From: Microbacterium lemovicicum
GTDB taxonomy: Bacteria; Actinomycetota; Actinomycetes; Actinomycetales; Microbacteriaceae
DNA: 64,000 nucleotides
Assembly (NCBI RefSeq): GCF_003991875.1
Contig: NZ_CP031423.1
Location: forward strand, 3,100,001-3,164,000
Direction of reading: 5' to 3'
Shown piece by piece: positions 50,447 through 58,965 of the stretch (position 1 is the first letter of the stretch; the number at the start of each line of letters is the position of its first letter). The position numbers and the translations under genes are program-made. The notes below the pieces were generated by a model. That model did not search any database. It had not been told where the DNA came from and worked only from the letters and a program-made list of their open reading frames with translations.

Positions 50447-50476
50447 TTGACAACGTTGTCTCGGAGTCTGCATACT
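50447..50476 (+). promoter_or_regulatory. promoter with operator B3
   Basis: TTGACA (50447-50452), an 18-bp spacer and CATACT (50471-50476). The perfect palindrome GACAACGTTGTC (50449-50460) overlaps the -35 exactly as in the minus-strand promoter at 49345, so the same repressor should control both. Confidence 0.75.
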
Positions 50477-50528
50477 GTCCCCGGATGCATCGGCGCATCC
50501 ACGCCCCACGATCAGGAAGCGCACATCG

Positions 50529-51368
50529 ATGTCGACCTACCGCCTCAACCGGCTCTTCAACGCGCGGTCCGGCCGCGCCCTGGACGTCGCCGTCGACCAC
50601 GGCGCCTTCCACGAGCACTCGTTCATCACCGGCATCGAGGACATGGCCGCCACCGTGTCCACCCTCGTCGCGGCAGGTCCCGACGCCATCCAGCTCACCC
50701 TGGGACAGGCGCCGTTGCTGCAGTCGATCCCCGGCAAGCAGAAGCCCGGGCTGGTCATGCGCACCGACATCGCCAACGTCTACGGAGACCCGCTCGAGTC
50801 GCCGCTGCACAGCATCCACGTGCCCGACGCGATCGAGGTCGCCGTCCGCCTCGACGCCGTGGCGGTGTGCGTGAACCTGCTCGACCTGCCGGGGCACCCG
50901 GAGGTGCGGGAGCAGTGCATCCGCTCGATCCTCGCCCTGCGCACCGACGCGCAGCGCTGGGGCATGCCGCTCATGATCGAGCCGCTCGTCATGCAGACCA
51001 GGCCCGGGTCGGGCGGCTACGGCGTCGACGGCGACACGGCCAAGATCGTTACGCTCGTCCGCCAGGCGCGCGAGCTCGGGGCCGACCTCATCAAGGCCGA
51101 TCCGACCGACGACATCTCCGACTACCACCGCGTGATCCAGGCCGCCGGCGACACCCCCGTGCTCGTGCGCGGCGGCGGGCGCGTCGACGACCGCACGCTG
51201 CTCGAGCGCACCACCGCCGTCCTCGCGCAGGGCGCGCGCGGCATCGTCTACGGGCGCAACGTCATCCAGCACCCCGACCCCGCCGGCATCACCGCTGCCC
51301 TCATGGCCGTCGTCCACGACGACGCCTCGGTCGATCAGGCCCTCAGCCTCATCGGTGGCGCCGCATGA
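50529..51368 (+). CDS. class I aldolase (FbaB/LsrF-like)
   Basis: A 279-residue TIM-barrel aldolase of the DhnA/FbaB/LsrF family. GRALDVAVDHGAFHE matches the N-terminal active-site DHG motif, GADLIKADPTDDI carries the Schiff-base lysine, and VLVRGGGRVDD with ARGIVYGRNVIQHP forms the phosphate site. It would cleave a ketose phosphate. It starts the second transcript of regulon B and overlaps the oxidoreductase by 4 nt. With the class II aldolase in the other regulon B operon, two alternative cleavage routes are encoded under one operator. Confidence 0.86.
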   Translation: MSTYRLNRLFNARSGRALDVAVDHGAFHEHSFITGIEDMAATVSTLVAAGPDAIQLTLGQAPLLQSIPGKQKPGLVMRTDIANVYGDPLESPLHSIHVPDAIEVAVRLDAVAVCVNLLDLPGHPEVREQCIRSILALRTDAQRWGMPLMIEPLVMQTRPGSGGYGVDGDTAKIVTLVRQARELGADLIKADPTDDISDYHRVIQAAGDTPVLVRGGGRVDDRTLLERTTAVLAQGARGIVYGRNVIQHPDPAGITAALMAVVHDDASVDQALSLIGGAA

Positions 51369-52519
51369 GCGCCCGTCGCCTCAACATCGGCATCATCGGC
51401 GGAGGCCTCATGGGCCGCGAGATCGCCGCCGCCCTCCGTCGCTGGCCCGCGCTCATCGACCACCCCGTCGACCCGCGCCTCGTCGCCGTCTGCGACATCA
51501 ACCCCGCCGCCATGGAGTGGTTCGACGGCATCGAGTCGGTGCGCATGAAGACCACCGACTACACCGAGCTGCTGGCCGACCCCGACATCGACGTCGTCTA
51601 CATCGCGGTGCGTCACGACCTCCACGAGAAGCTGTACGTCGACACCGTCCGCGCGGGCAAGGCGCTGCTGGCCGAGAAGCCGTTCGGGATCGACCGCGCG
51701 GCGGCCGACGCCGTGATGGCCGCCATCGGCGAGACGCCCGGCGCCTTCGTCCGGGTCTCCAGCGAGATGCCGTTCTTCCCCGGCGCCCAGTGGGCGGTCG
51801 ACTACATCCGCTCCGGCGCGCTCGGGCGCATCGTCGAGGCATCCTGCTCGTTCCTGCACTCCAGCGACATCGATGTGGACAAACCCCTCAACTGGAAGCG
51901 GCAGAAGCAGTTCTGCGGCGACGCGGGGGTCATGAACGACCTCGGGATGCACACGTGGCACGTGCCGCTGCGCCTGGGCTGGGCACCCGAGCGCCTGCAC
52001 GGCGTGCTGCAGGACATCGTCACCGAGCGGCCCGGTCCCGACGGCGAGCCCGCTCCGTGCGACACCTGGGACAACGCGGTCATCCACAGCTGGGCGACCC
52101 ACGACGGCGCGCCGTTCCCCCTCACGACCGGGACCAAGCGCATCGCCCCTGGACAGAAGAACACGTGGGAGTTCGAGGCCGTCGGCATGTCGGGCGGCGT
52201 GCGCTTCAGCACGAAGAACCCGAAGGCCGTCGAGGTGTTCGCGATCGTCGACGTGCCCGGCATCGGACGCGAGCAGTCGTGGCAGAGCATCGACGCGGGC
52301 AGCCAGTCGGTGTGGCCGACGGTCACGGGCGCGAACTTCGAGTCGGGATTCTCCGATGCGATCCTGCAGATGTGGGCCGCGTTCCTGGCGGAGCTGACCG
52401 GCGACCTCGGCGACCGCTTCGGCACGGTGCGCCCCGAGGAGGCCGCCCTCACCCACCGCATCTTCGATGCCGCCGCCCTCTCGCACGAGGAGGGGCGGCT
52501 GGTCGCTCCGGCGTCCTGA
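51365..52519 (+). CDS. Gfo/Idh/MocA-family oxidoreductase
   Basis: A 384-residue NAD(P)-dependent oxidoreductase. GIIGGGLMGREIAAAL is the Rossmann motif and LAEKPFGIDRAAAD the conserved EKP loop; the C-terminal half has GDAGVMNDLGMHTWHVP with the catalytic Asp and His of inositol dehydrogenase-type enzymes. Substrates in this family are inositols, glucose derivatives and other cyclic or aldose sugars. ATG overlaps the aldolase stop (ATGA); the LacI gene follows 62 nt later. Substrate unknown. Confidence 0.9.
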   Translation: MSARRLNIGIIGGGLMGREIAAALRRWPALIDHPVDPRLVAVCDINPAAMEWFDGIESVRMKTTDYTELLADPDIDVVYIAVRHDLHEKLYVDTVRAGKALLAEKPFGIDRAAADAVMAAIGETPGAFVRVSSEMPFFPGAQWAVDYIRSGALGRIVEASCSFLHSSDIDVDKPLNWKRQKQFCGDAGVMNDLGMHTWHVPLRLGWAPERLHGVLQDIVTERPGPDGEPAPCDTWDNAVIHSWATHDGAPFPLTTGTKRIAPGQKNTWEFEAVGMSGGVRFSTKNPKAVEVFAIVDVPGIGREQSWQSIDAGSQSVWPTVTGANFESGFSDAILQMWAAFLAELTGDLGDRFGTVRPEEAALTHRIFDAAALSHEEGRLVAPAS

Positions 52520-52581
52520 CGCGATCCGGGACAATGGATGCCGCGGCTCGCCCTCCACGCGGTCCCGCGGGGAGGAGCACC

Positions 52582-53592
52582 ATGCGCAAGAGCGGTCGCC
52601 CGACGATGGTCGATGTCGCCGCCGATGCGGGGGTGAGCCTGAAGACCGTCTCACGCGTCGTCAACGGGCAGCCGCACGTGGATCCGGCCCTCGCCGCGCG
52701 CGTGACCGCCTCGGCGGAGAAGCTCGGCTTCCACCGCAACGCGCTGGCCGCGTCGCTCCGGTCCGGCAGCCGTGACACCCTCGGCTTCGTCTCGGCCGAC
52801 CTCACCAACACCTTCTACATGACGATCGCCGCCGCGGCCTCGGCGGTCGCCGTGGGCCGCGGCATGCAGCTGATCATCGCCTCGAGCGAGGAGGATGCCG
52901 CGACCGAGCGCACGCTCACGCTCGACCTCTGCCAGCGCCGGGTGGGCGGACTGATCGTCGTGCCGACGGCGGCCGACCACACCTACCTGCAGGCGGAGGT
53001 GCAGCGGGGCACGCCGGTGGTGTTCCTCGACCGCCCGGCCCGCGGCATCCAGGCCGACGAGCTTCTCCTCGACAACCGCGGCGGCGCCCGTGCGGCCCTG
53101 GCCGAGCTGCTCGCCGCCGGCCACCGCCGGATCGCGGTGCTGCTGGACAAGCCCGACATTTTCACGATGGTCGAGCGCCGCGCGGGCGTGGAGGAGGCGT
53201 TCGCCGCTGCGGGCCTGACCGTCGACGAGCGCGTGGTCGTGGCCGACATGCACACCCCGCAGGCGGCCCGCGAGGCGATGACCCGGCTGCTGGCCTCGGC
53301 CGAGCCCCCCACCGCCGTCTTCTGCGCCAACAACCGCTCGACCATCGGCGCCCTGGAGGCGATCGTGGCCGCCGACGCCGACATCGCCCTGTCGGGGTTC
53401 GACGACTTCGAGCTGTCGCGCCTCGTGCCACGGCGCATCCGCATCGTCGACTACGACGCGGGCGAGCTCGGCCGCCGGGCCGCGGAGCTGCTGCTGCAGC
53501 GCATGGTCGACCCCGACGGCGTCGAGCCGACCACCGTGCTGCTGCCGACGCGGCTGGTGGACCGCGGCCGCGAGGTCAGGCCTCGCGGGTGA
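52582..53592 (+). CDS. LacI-family regulator, probable repressor of regulon B
   Basis: A 336-residue LacI protein: TMVDVAADAGVSLKTVSRVV helix-turn-helix, hinge FHRNALAASLRSG, effector domain with GFVSADLTNTFYMTIAAAAS, RRIAVLLDKPDIFTMVE and ALSGFDDFELSRL. It lies in the same operon as the aldolase and oxidoreductase. The palindrome GACAACGTTGTC before this operon and before the eight-gene minus-strand operon is its likely target. The ATG at 52582 follows GGGGAGGAGC. Its last 17 nt overlap the convergent transglutaminase gene. Confidence 0.89.
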   Translation: MRKSGRPTMVDVAADAGVSLKTVSRVVNGQPHVDPALAARVTASAEKLGFHRNALAASLRSGSRDTLGFVSADLTNTFYMTIAAAASAVAVGRGMQLIIASSEEDAATERTLTLDLCQRRVGGLIVVPTAADHTYLQAEVQRGTPVVFLDRPARGIQADELLLDNRGGARAALAELLAAGHRRIAVLLDKPDIFTMVERRAGVEEAFAAAGLTVDERVVVADMHTPQAAREAMTRLLASAEPPTAVFCANNRSTIGALEAIVAADADIALSGFDDFELSRLVPRRIRIVDYDAGELGRRAAELLLQRMVDPDGVEPTTVLLPTRLVDRGREVRPRG

Positions 53593-54421
53593 TCGTGACC
53601 TTGACGTTCAGATTGCTCTTGAACGGGCCGGCGTACACGCCCCGCAGCGGCGGCACGTCGCCGTAGTCGCGACCGCGGCCGACCAGCACGTGGCGGTCGC
53701 CGATCTCGATGTTGTTCGTGGGGTCGAAGCCCTGCCACTCCCCCGCGAACCACTCGACCCACGCGTGCGACTCGCCGGTCACGGCGACGCCGACCTCGGC
53801 CGTCGGGCGCGGGTGCAGGTAGCCCGACACGTACCGCGCCGGGATGCCCACCTCACGCAGGGCGCCGATCGCGATGTGCGCGATGTCCTGGCAGACGCCC
53901 TTGCGCGCCTCCCATGCCTCGCTCGCCGTCGAGTGCACGCCCGTGATGCCGTGCATGTACTCCACGGCGTCGCCGACCGCCTCCGCGATCGCGTGCGCCG
54001 CGCGCCCGGGCTGCTCGTGCTGCGCCGCGATCGAGCGCGCGAGCTCCACCACCTCGGGGTGCGGGCGCGTGCGGCCGGTCTGGCTGGTCTGCTCCACCGT
54101 CTCGAGCGAGCGCTCCGCCTCGCGGGCGAGTCCGTCCCACGTGATGTCGAGATGCTCGAGCGGACGCGGACGCACCTCGACCAGGCTCTTGGCCGTGATC
54201 TGCAGCGCGGCGTGCGGCGACAGCACGTCGAAGGCGGCGACGCGCGTGCCGAAGTAGTCCACGTACTGGTTCACCGACGTCGACGGCTCGATGTCGAGCG
54301 AGGAGTTCAGCACGAACTGGCTGTCGGTGGAGACCGGGAGCATGCGCGCCTCGTTGTAGGAGGCCGTGACGTCGCCCTTGTAGCTGAAGCCGGTGGAGTG
54401 CTCGATCCGGAGGCGCTTCAT
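53576..54421 (-). CDS. transglutaminase-like cysteine protease family protein
   Basis: A 281-residue protein with an N-terminal beta-sandwich (RIEHSTGFSYKGDVTASYNEARM) and a transglutaminase core with an intact triad: Cys177 in GVCQDIAH, His219 in SHAWVEW and Asp233 in FDPTNN. Members of this family sit with alpha-E and circularly permuted ATP-grasp proteins and are thought to process a peptide made by that ligase. No signal peptide. Start overlaps the alpha-E stop by 4 nt; last gene of the three-gene operon. Confidence 0.9.
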   Translation of the reverse strand: MKRLRIEHSTGFSYKGDVTASYNEARMLPVSTDSQFVLNSSLDIEPSTSVNQYVDYFGTRVAAFDVLSPHAALQITAKSLVEVRPRPLEHLDITWDGLAREAERSLETVEQTSQTGRTRPHPEVVELARSIAAQHEQPGRAAHAIAEAVGDAVEYMHGITGVHSTASEAWEARKGVCQDIAHIAIGALREVGIPARYVSGYLHPRPTAEVGVAVTGESHAWVEWFAGEWQGFDPTNNIEIGDRHVLVGRGRDYGDVPPLRGVYAGPFKSNLNVKVTITREA

Positions 54422-55350
54422 GAGATCTCCCCGATCCAGCTGGGCTCGGCCTGCGTCGGGAAGAAGCGGCCGCGGATGGCTTCGGATGCCTCGCGCGTGA
54501 CGGTCTGCACCCGCTGCATGTGCTGCGGCAGCTCGCCGAGGATCTCGCCGATGGGCCGGTACTCCAGGTCGTTGCGGATCTGACCGAGCGCGCGCAGCAC
54601 CGTGTTGGAGTGGCCCACGCGGTCGGCGCGGGGATCGATGGCGCTCATGCAGTCCTCCGCGCGCGAGATCGAGTAGATGATCGAGCGCGGGAACAGCCGG
54701 TCCAGCAGCAGGAACTCGGCCGCGTTGCGGGCGCTGGGCATGCCGCGATACGTGCGCAGGTACGGCTCGTACGCGCCGCACGACCGGAGGATCGTCGTCC
54801 ACGACGGCCCCGATGCCTCGGTCAGCGACCGCGTGGCCAGGAGGCGGGCGGTCATATCGGTGCGCTCGATGCTGCGTCCAAGGGTGAAGAACTGCCACGC
54901 CTCGTCGCGGCTCGTGGAGGAGTCCACGATGCCCACGGCGAGTGCGGCGCGCTCGCGCACCCACTGGAAGAACTCGTGCACCTTGTCGGTCTGCAGACGC
55001 CGCGGCATCCGGGCGCTCGTCGTATTCAGCGTCTCCCAGAGCTCGGTCGACACGATCTCGCGCGCGCGGCGGGCGTTCTCACGGGCGGCGGTGACGGCGT
55101 AGGCGATGCTCGACGGGTTCATGCGGTCCACGGCGAGGCGGGCGAGCACGTCCTCGCGGCGCACGGGCGCGGTGAGGTCGGTCGGGAACGAGCCCATGAC
55201 GCTCAGCAGCGAGCGGCAGGCGGTGTCCTCGTCGATCCAGGGGTCTTCGAGGAGGAGCTGGAGGTGCACGTCGAGGATGCGCGCGGTGCCGTCGCTGCGC
55301 TCGATGTAGCGGCCGATCCAGAAGAGGCTCTCGGCGATCCGGCTCAGCAT
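54418..55350 (-). CDS. alpha-E domain protein
   Basis: A 310-residue all-helical alpha-E (DUF403) protein. It begins MLSRIAESLFWIGRYIERSD and repeats the W/F-x-LGRSIERTDMTARLL type of stretch in its second half, the two internal repeats of this domain. It always travels with permuted ATP-grasp and transglutaminase genes and may serve as their scaffold or transferase partner. Start overlaps the ATP-grasp gene by 7 nt. Confidence 0.9.
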   Translation of the reverse strand: MLSRIAESLFWIGRYIERSDGTARILDVHLQLLLEDPWIDEDTACRSLLSVMGSFPTDLTAPVRREDVLARLAVDRMNPSSIAYAVTAARENARRAREIVSTELWETLNTTSARMPRRLQTDKVHEFFQWVRERAALAVGIVDSSTSRDEAWQFFTLGRSIERTDMTARLLATRSLTEASGPSWTTILRSCGAYEPYLRTYRGMPSARNAAEFLLLDRLFPRSIIYSISRAEDCMSAIDPRADRVGHSNTVLRALGQIRNDLEYRPIGEILGELPQHMQRVQTVTREASEAIRGRFFPTQAEPSWIGEIS

Positions 55351-57074
55351 GACGTCCCCTCCTCGGCCGCCTGCTGCTGCTGTTCGGACTGCGCCGTGTG
55401 CGGCATCGAGCGCGCGTGCTCCTGCTGCTGCTGCTCGTGCTGCTCGCGATCGCCGCGGGCGGGGTCGCGCGGCGAGTGCGCCGGCGGCGGCTGGCCGTCG
55501 TAGATGATGGGGATCGCCTCGGTGACGGTGGCCGCCTGGTCGGCGACGAGCCCGGCGAGACCGGAGCCCTGGCCGTACTCGACGTGGCCGGGGGCCGCGC
55601 CGCCGACGATCCAGGTGTCCTTCGAGCCGCCGCCCTGGCTGGAGTTGACGACGAGCTCGCCCTCCGGCAGAGCGACGCGCGTGAGGCCGCCGGGGAGCAC
55701 CCAGATGTCCTCGCCGTCGTTGACCGCGAACGGACGGAGGTCGGCATGGCGCGGGCGCATGCCGTCCGCGACGAGCGTGGGGATGGTCGACAGCATCACG
55801 ACGGGCTGCGCGATCCATCCGCGCGGATCGCGCCTGAGGGTGGTGCGCAGCTTGTCGAGCTCGGCGGGCGAGGCGTCCGGCCCCACCACGAGTCCCTTGC
55901 CGCCCGAGCCGTCCACCGGCTTCACGACGAGCTCGGCCAGGCGGTCGAGCACCTCCTCGAGCGAGCCCGGATCCTCGAGCCGCCACGTGTCGACGTTCTT
56001 GAGGATCGGCTCCTCCGACAGGTAATAGCGGATGAGGTCGGGCACGTACGTGTAGAGCAGCTTGTCATCGGCCACGCCGTTGCCCACGGCGTTGGCGATC
56101 GTGACGTTGCCCAGCCGCGCGGCGAGCATGAGCCCCGGAGCGCCCAGCATCGAGTCGGCGCGGAACTGCAGCGGGTCGAGGAACTCGTCGTCGACGCGGC
56201 GGTAGATCACGTCCACCCGGCGCGGGCCGGTCGTGGTGCGCATGAACACCTTGCCGCCCGCGCACAGCAGGTCGCGGCCCTCGACGAGCTCGACGCCCAT
56301 GAGACGCGCGAGCAGGGTGTGCTCGAAGTACGCGGAGTTGTAGACGCCGGGCGTGAGCACGACGACGTTGGGCTCCTCCACCCCGGGCGGGGCGGACGCG
56401 CGCAGCGCCGCGAGGAGCTTGTTCGGGTAGTCGCCGACGGGCCGCACGCGCATCGAGACGAACAGCTCGGGCAGCGTCTGGGCCATGACCCGGCGGTTGG
56501 AGATGACGTAGCTGACGCCGCTGGGCACGCGGACGTTGTCCTCCAGCACCCGCATCTCGCCGTTCTCGTCGCGGATGAGGTCGATGCCCGACACCTGGAT
56601 GCGCACGCCGTTGGCGGAGTGGATGCCGGCGGCCTGCCGGTAGAAGTACTGCGACGAGGCGATGAGCTTGGCGGGCAGCACGCCGTCGCGCACGCAGTGC
56701 TGGCGGCCGTACGCGTCGTCGAGGAACGCCTCGAGCGCGCGTACCCGCTGCTTGACGCCCGACTCGACGCGCGCCCACTCGTCGTACGTGATCACGCGCG
56801 GCACCGCATCGAGCGGGAACGGCCGCTCCTCGCCGGCGAAGTCGAATGTCACGCCCTGCGCCAGGTAGGAGCTCGCGAGCGACTCGGTGCGCCCGCGCAG
56901 CTCCTCCTGCGTCATCTGCGCGAGAGCCTGGTAGAGCTCGCGGTACGCCTCACGGGACCGGGCGGGAGCTCCGGGATGCTCCGGAACTGCGAACATCTCG
57001 TCGAACGCGGGGACGCCGGAGGCGGTCTTGCGAGGGGACAGCGTGGAGCCGTAGCCGTCGAACAGATCGCCCAT
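55344..57074 (-). CDS. circularly permuted ATP-grasp protein
   Basis: A 576-residue protein of the circularly permuted ATP-grasp type 2 family. MGDLFDGYGSTLSPRKT starts the family domain; VLEDNVRVPSGVSYVISNR, VDVIYRRVDDEFLDPL, VKPVDGSGGKGLVVGP and LRPFAVNDGEDIWVLPGG carry the nucleotide and metal sites. It probably makes a peptide-like bond. The last 50 residues are an unusual Gln/Glu/His-rich tail, encoded by CTG and CTC runs near 55360-55440. ATG at 57074 is 7 nt after a TAGGCT box on the minus strand (57082-57087). Confidence 0.9.
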   Translation of the reverse strand: MGDLFDGYGSTLSPRKTASGVPAFDEMFAVPEHPGAPARSREAYRELYQALAQMTQEELRGRTESLASSYLAQGVTFDFAGEERPFPLDAVPRVITYDEWARVESGVKQRVRALEAFLDDAYGRQHCVRDGVLPAKLIASSQYFYRQAAGIHSANGVRIQVSGIDLIRDENGEMRVLEDNVRVPSGVSYVISNRRVMAQTLPELFVSMRVRPVGDYPNKLLAALRASAPPGVEEPNVVVLTPGVYNSAYFEHTLLARLMGVELVEGRDLLCAGGKVFMRTTTGPRRVDVIYRRVDDEFLDPLQFRADSMLGAPGLMLAARLGNVTIANAVGNGVADDKLLYTYVPDLIRYYLSEEPILKNVDTWRLEDPGSLEEVLDRLAELVVKPVDGSGGKGLVVGPDASPAELDKLRTTLRRDPRGWIAQPVVMLSTIPTLVADGMRPRHADLRPFAVNDGEDIWVLPGGLTRVALPEGELVVNSSQGGGSKDTWIVGGAAPGHVEYGQGSGLAGLVADQAATVTEAIPIIYDGQPPPAHSPRDPARGDREQHEQQQQEHARSMPHTAQSEQQQQAAEEGTSC

Positions 57075-57081
57075 GGACGAG

Positions 57082-57087
57082 AGCCTA
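57082..57087 (-). promoter_or_regulatory. leaderless -10 element for the ATP-grasp operon
   Basis: TAGGCT on the minus strand, 7 nt before the ATG at 57074. The divergent gene uses the same hexamer at 57155. Confidence 0.55.
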
Positions 57088-57154
57088 TCTCCGGCCGTGT
57101 TGCCGAGGTGTTTCGCGTGCGGCCGTCTGCAGGCCACGTGCAGCGTGGCGGACG

Positions 57155-57160
57155 TAGGCT
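57155..57160 (+). promoter_or_regulatory. leaderless -10 element for the molybdoenzyme gene
   Basis: TAGGCT lies 6 nt before the GTG at 57167, supporting that GTG as the start. Confidence 0.55.
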
Positions 57161-57166
57161 TCGCGT

Positions 57167-58756
57167 GTGGTGACATCCAGACCGGCCGGAGGGCGCGCCG
57201 CGGGGCCGATCGCCGGCGTCGCGGCGGTGGTGCTGGGCTCCGGCGCGGGCGAGCTCTCCGCAGCCCTCCTCGCCCCCGGCTCGAGCCCCTTCGCCGCGAT
57301 CGGCGGCGCCCTCATCGACGCGGCGCCGTCGTGGGCGAAGGATGCCGCGATCGGCCTCTTCGGAACGGGCGACAAGGCGGCGCTGCTCGTGGGCATCGCC
57401 CTCGTGCTGCTCGTCGTGGCCGCCGCCGCCGGCGTGCTGGAGGCCCGCCGTCCCCCGTGGGGCCGCGTCGTGTTCGCCGCGCTCGGAATCGCCGGCGCCG
57501 TCGCCGCGCTCTCGCGCGCCGACGCCGGCCTGCTCTCGTGGCTGCCGTCGGTGATCGCCGGCGGCCTGGGCGCGGCCGCGCTCCTGGTGCTGCTGCGTCG
57601 TCGGGTCGCGCCGGCCCGGAGCGACGAAAAGGCCTCCGCCGCGGCATCCTCCGATCCCCGCATGGCTCCCGCGGACCCCGCCGCCCTCGATCGACGCCGC
57701 TTCCTCGTGTGGAGCGGTGGAGCGGCCGTCCTCGGCCTCCTCGCGGTGGCCGGCGGATCGGCGTTGCGGGCGGGATCGCGCTCGGTCGAGGCGGTGCGCG
57801 GGATGCTGCGGCTCCCGTCGGCGGCCACGACCGCGGCATCCGTCCCCGCCGGCGCGGAGCTCGACCTCACCGGTCTCGCGAAGGTCGTGACCCCCAACGA
57901 CGCGTTCTACCGCATCGACACCGCGCTCATCGTGCCGCAGGTCGACCCCGCCGACTGGAGTCTGCGCATCCACGGGATGGTCGAGAAGGAGGTCACCCTC
58001 CGCTGGGACGAGCTGCTCGCCCTGCCCCTCGAGGAGAGCTACACGACCCTGTCGTGCGTCTCCAACACCGTCGGCGGCGACCTCATCGGTAACGCGCTCT
58101 GGCTCGGCTACCCGATCCGCGAGCTCCTGGCCCGCGCCGTGCCGAGCGCCGACGCCGACATGGTGCTGTCGCACTCGATCGACGGCTTCACCGCCAGCAC
58201 CCCGCTCGACGTGCTGCAGGATCGCGACCGGGCGTCGATCCTGGCGGTCGGGATGAACGGCGAGCCGCTGCCCGTCGAGCACGGCTTCCCCGTGCGCATG
58301 GTCGTGCCGGGCCTGTACGGCTACGTCTCGGCGACGAAGTGGGTGACGGAGCTCGAGGTCACGCGCTTCGACAAGGTGACGGCGTACTGGACCACGCGCG
58401 GCTGGTCGGACCGCGGCCCGATCAAGCTGCAATCGCGCATCGACGTCCCGCGGCGCAATCAGGGCCTCAGCCCCGGCGACACCGTCATCGCGGGTGTCGC
58501 CTGGCAGCCGCACGTCGGCGTGTCCAAGGTCGAGGTGCAGATCGACGGCGGCGCGTGGCGCGAGGCCACGCTCGCCACCGCGATCTCCGACGACACCTGG
58601 GTGCAGTGGAGCATCCCGTGGACGGCCGAGGCCGGCGACCACGCGATCCGCTGTCGCGCAACGAACGCGGGCGGCGAGACGCAGACTGAGACGGACGCCT
58701 GGCCCGCCCCCGACGGCGCGACCGGCTGGCAGCAGCTGAACATCACCGTCGCCTGA
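57167..58756 (+). CDS. membrane-anchored sulfite-oxidase-like molybdopterin enzyme
   Basis: A 529-residue protein. The first 150 residues contain about four hydrophobic segments; a basic stretch with consecutive Arg176-178 (RRRFLVWSGG) and a further hydrophobic segment resembles an internal twin-arginine signal. From about residue 220 it is a sulfite-oxidase/YedY molybdopterin domain, with the Mo-binding Cys297 in LSCVSNTVGG and MVVPGLYGYVSATKWVTEL, then a C-terminal dimerisation-like beta domain. The catalytic part should face outside. Natural substrate unknown; YedY relatives reduce methionine sulfoxide. Its 3' end is repeated twice downstream. Confidence 0.9.
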   Translation: MVTSRPAGGRAAGPIAGVAAVVLGSGAGELSAALLAPGSSPFAAIGGALIDAAPSWAKDAAIGLFGTGDKAALLVGIALVLLVVAAAAGVLEARRPPWGRVVFAALGIAGAVAALSRADAGLLSWLPSVIAGGLGAAALLVLLRRRVAPARSDEKASAAASSDPRMAPADPAALDRRRFLVWSGGAAVLGLLAVAGGSALRAGSRSVEAVRGMLRLPSAATTAASVPAGAELDLTGLAKVVTPNDAFYRIDTALIVPQVDPADWSLRIHGMVEKEVTLRWDELLALPLEESYTTLSCVSNTVGGDLIGNALWLGYPIRELLARAVPSADADMVLSHSIDGFTASTPLDVLQDRDRASILAVGMNGEPLPVEHGFPVRMVVPGLYGYVSATKWVTELEVTRFDKVTAYWTTRGWSDRGPIKLQSRIDVPRRNQGLSPGDTVIAGVAWQPHVGVSKVEVQIDGGAWREATLATAISDDTWVQWSIPWTAEAGDHAIRCRATNAGGETQTETDAWPAPDGATGWQQLNITVA

Positions 58757-58816
58757 GATGAGCTGAACCTCACCGTCGCCTGAGCTGAGCTGAGCTGAAC
58801 ATCACCGTCGCCTGAG
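58734..58816. repeat. three tandem copies of the gene's 3' end
   Basis: A 24-bp block starting AGCTGAACATCACC and ending with the stop context CCTGAG occurs at 58734-58757 (containing the real stop), 58761-58784 (one change) and 58793-58816. Only the first copy is coding. Confidence 0.85.
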
Positions 58817-58894
58817 CCGGTTTCGTCCGGGGGCGGGACCGGAGACGTCAGCCCCAAGCCGTGCGAAGACCCTCTTTTCTCGCGCGCATTCGAG

Positions 58895-58932
58895 TGCACG
58901 CATTGCGTTCAGTTGCACGCATTGCGTACGGT
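58895..58932 (+). promoter_or_regulatory. promoter with double palindromic operator (IclR-type)
   Basis: TGCACGCATTGCGT occurs twice (58895-58908, 58914-58927), each containing the palindrome ACGCA-T-TGCGT. TTGCGT (58903-58908), 18 bp and TACGGT (58927-58932) form the likely promoter, so the operators overlap both boxes. Confidence 0.68.
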
Positions 58933-58965
58933 GGAAGAGTTCGACTCCGAAGGGACCGGTCGCCG

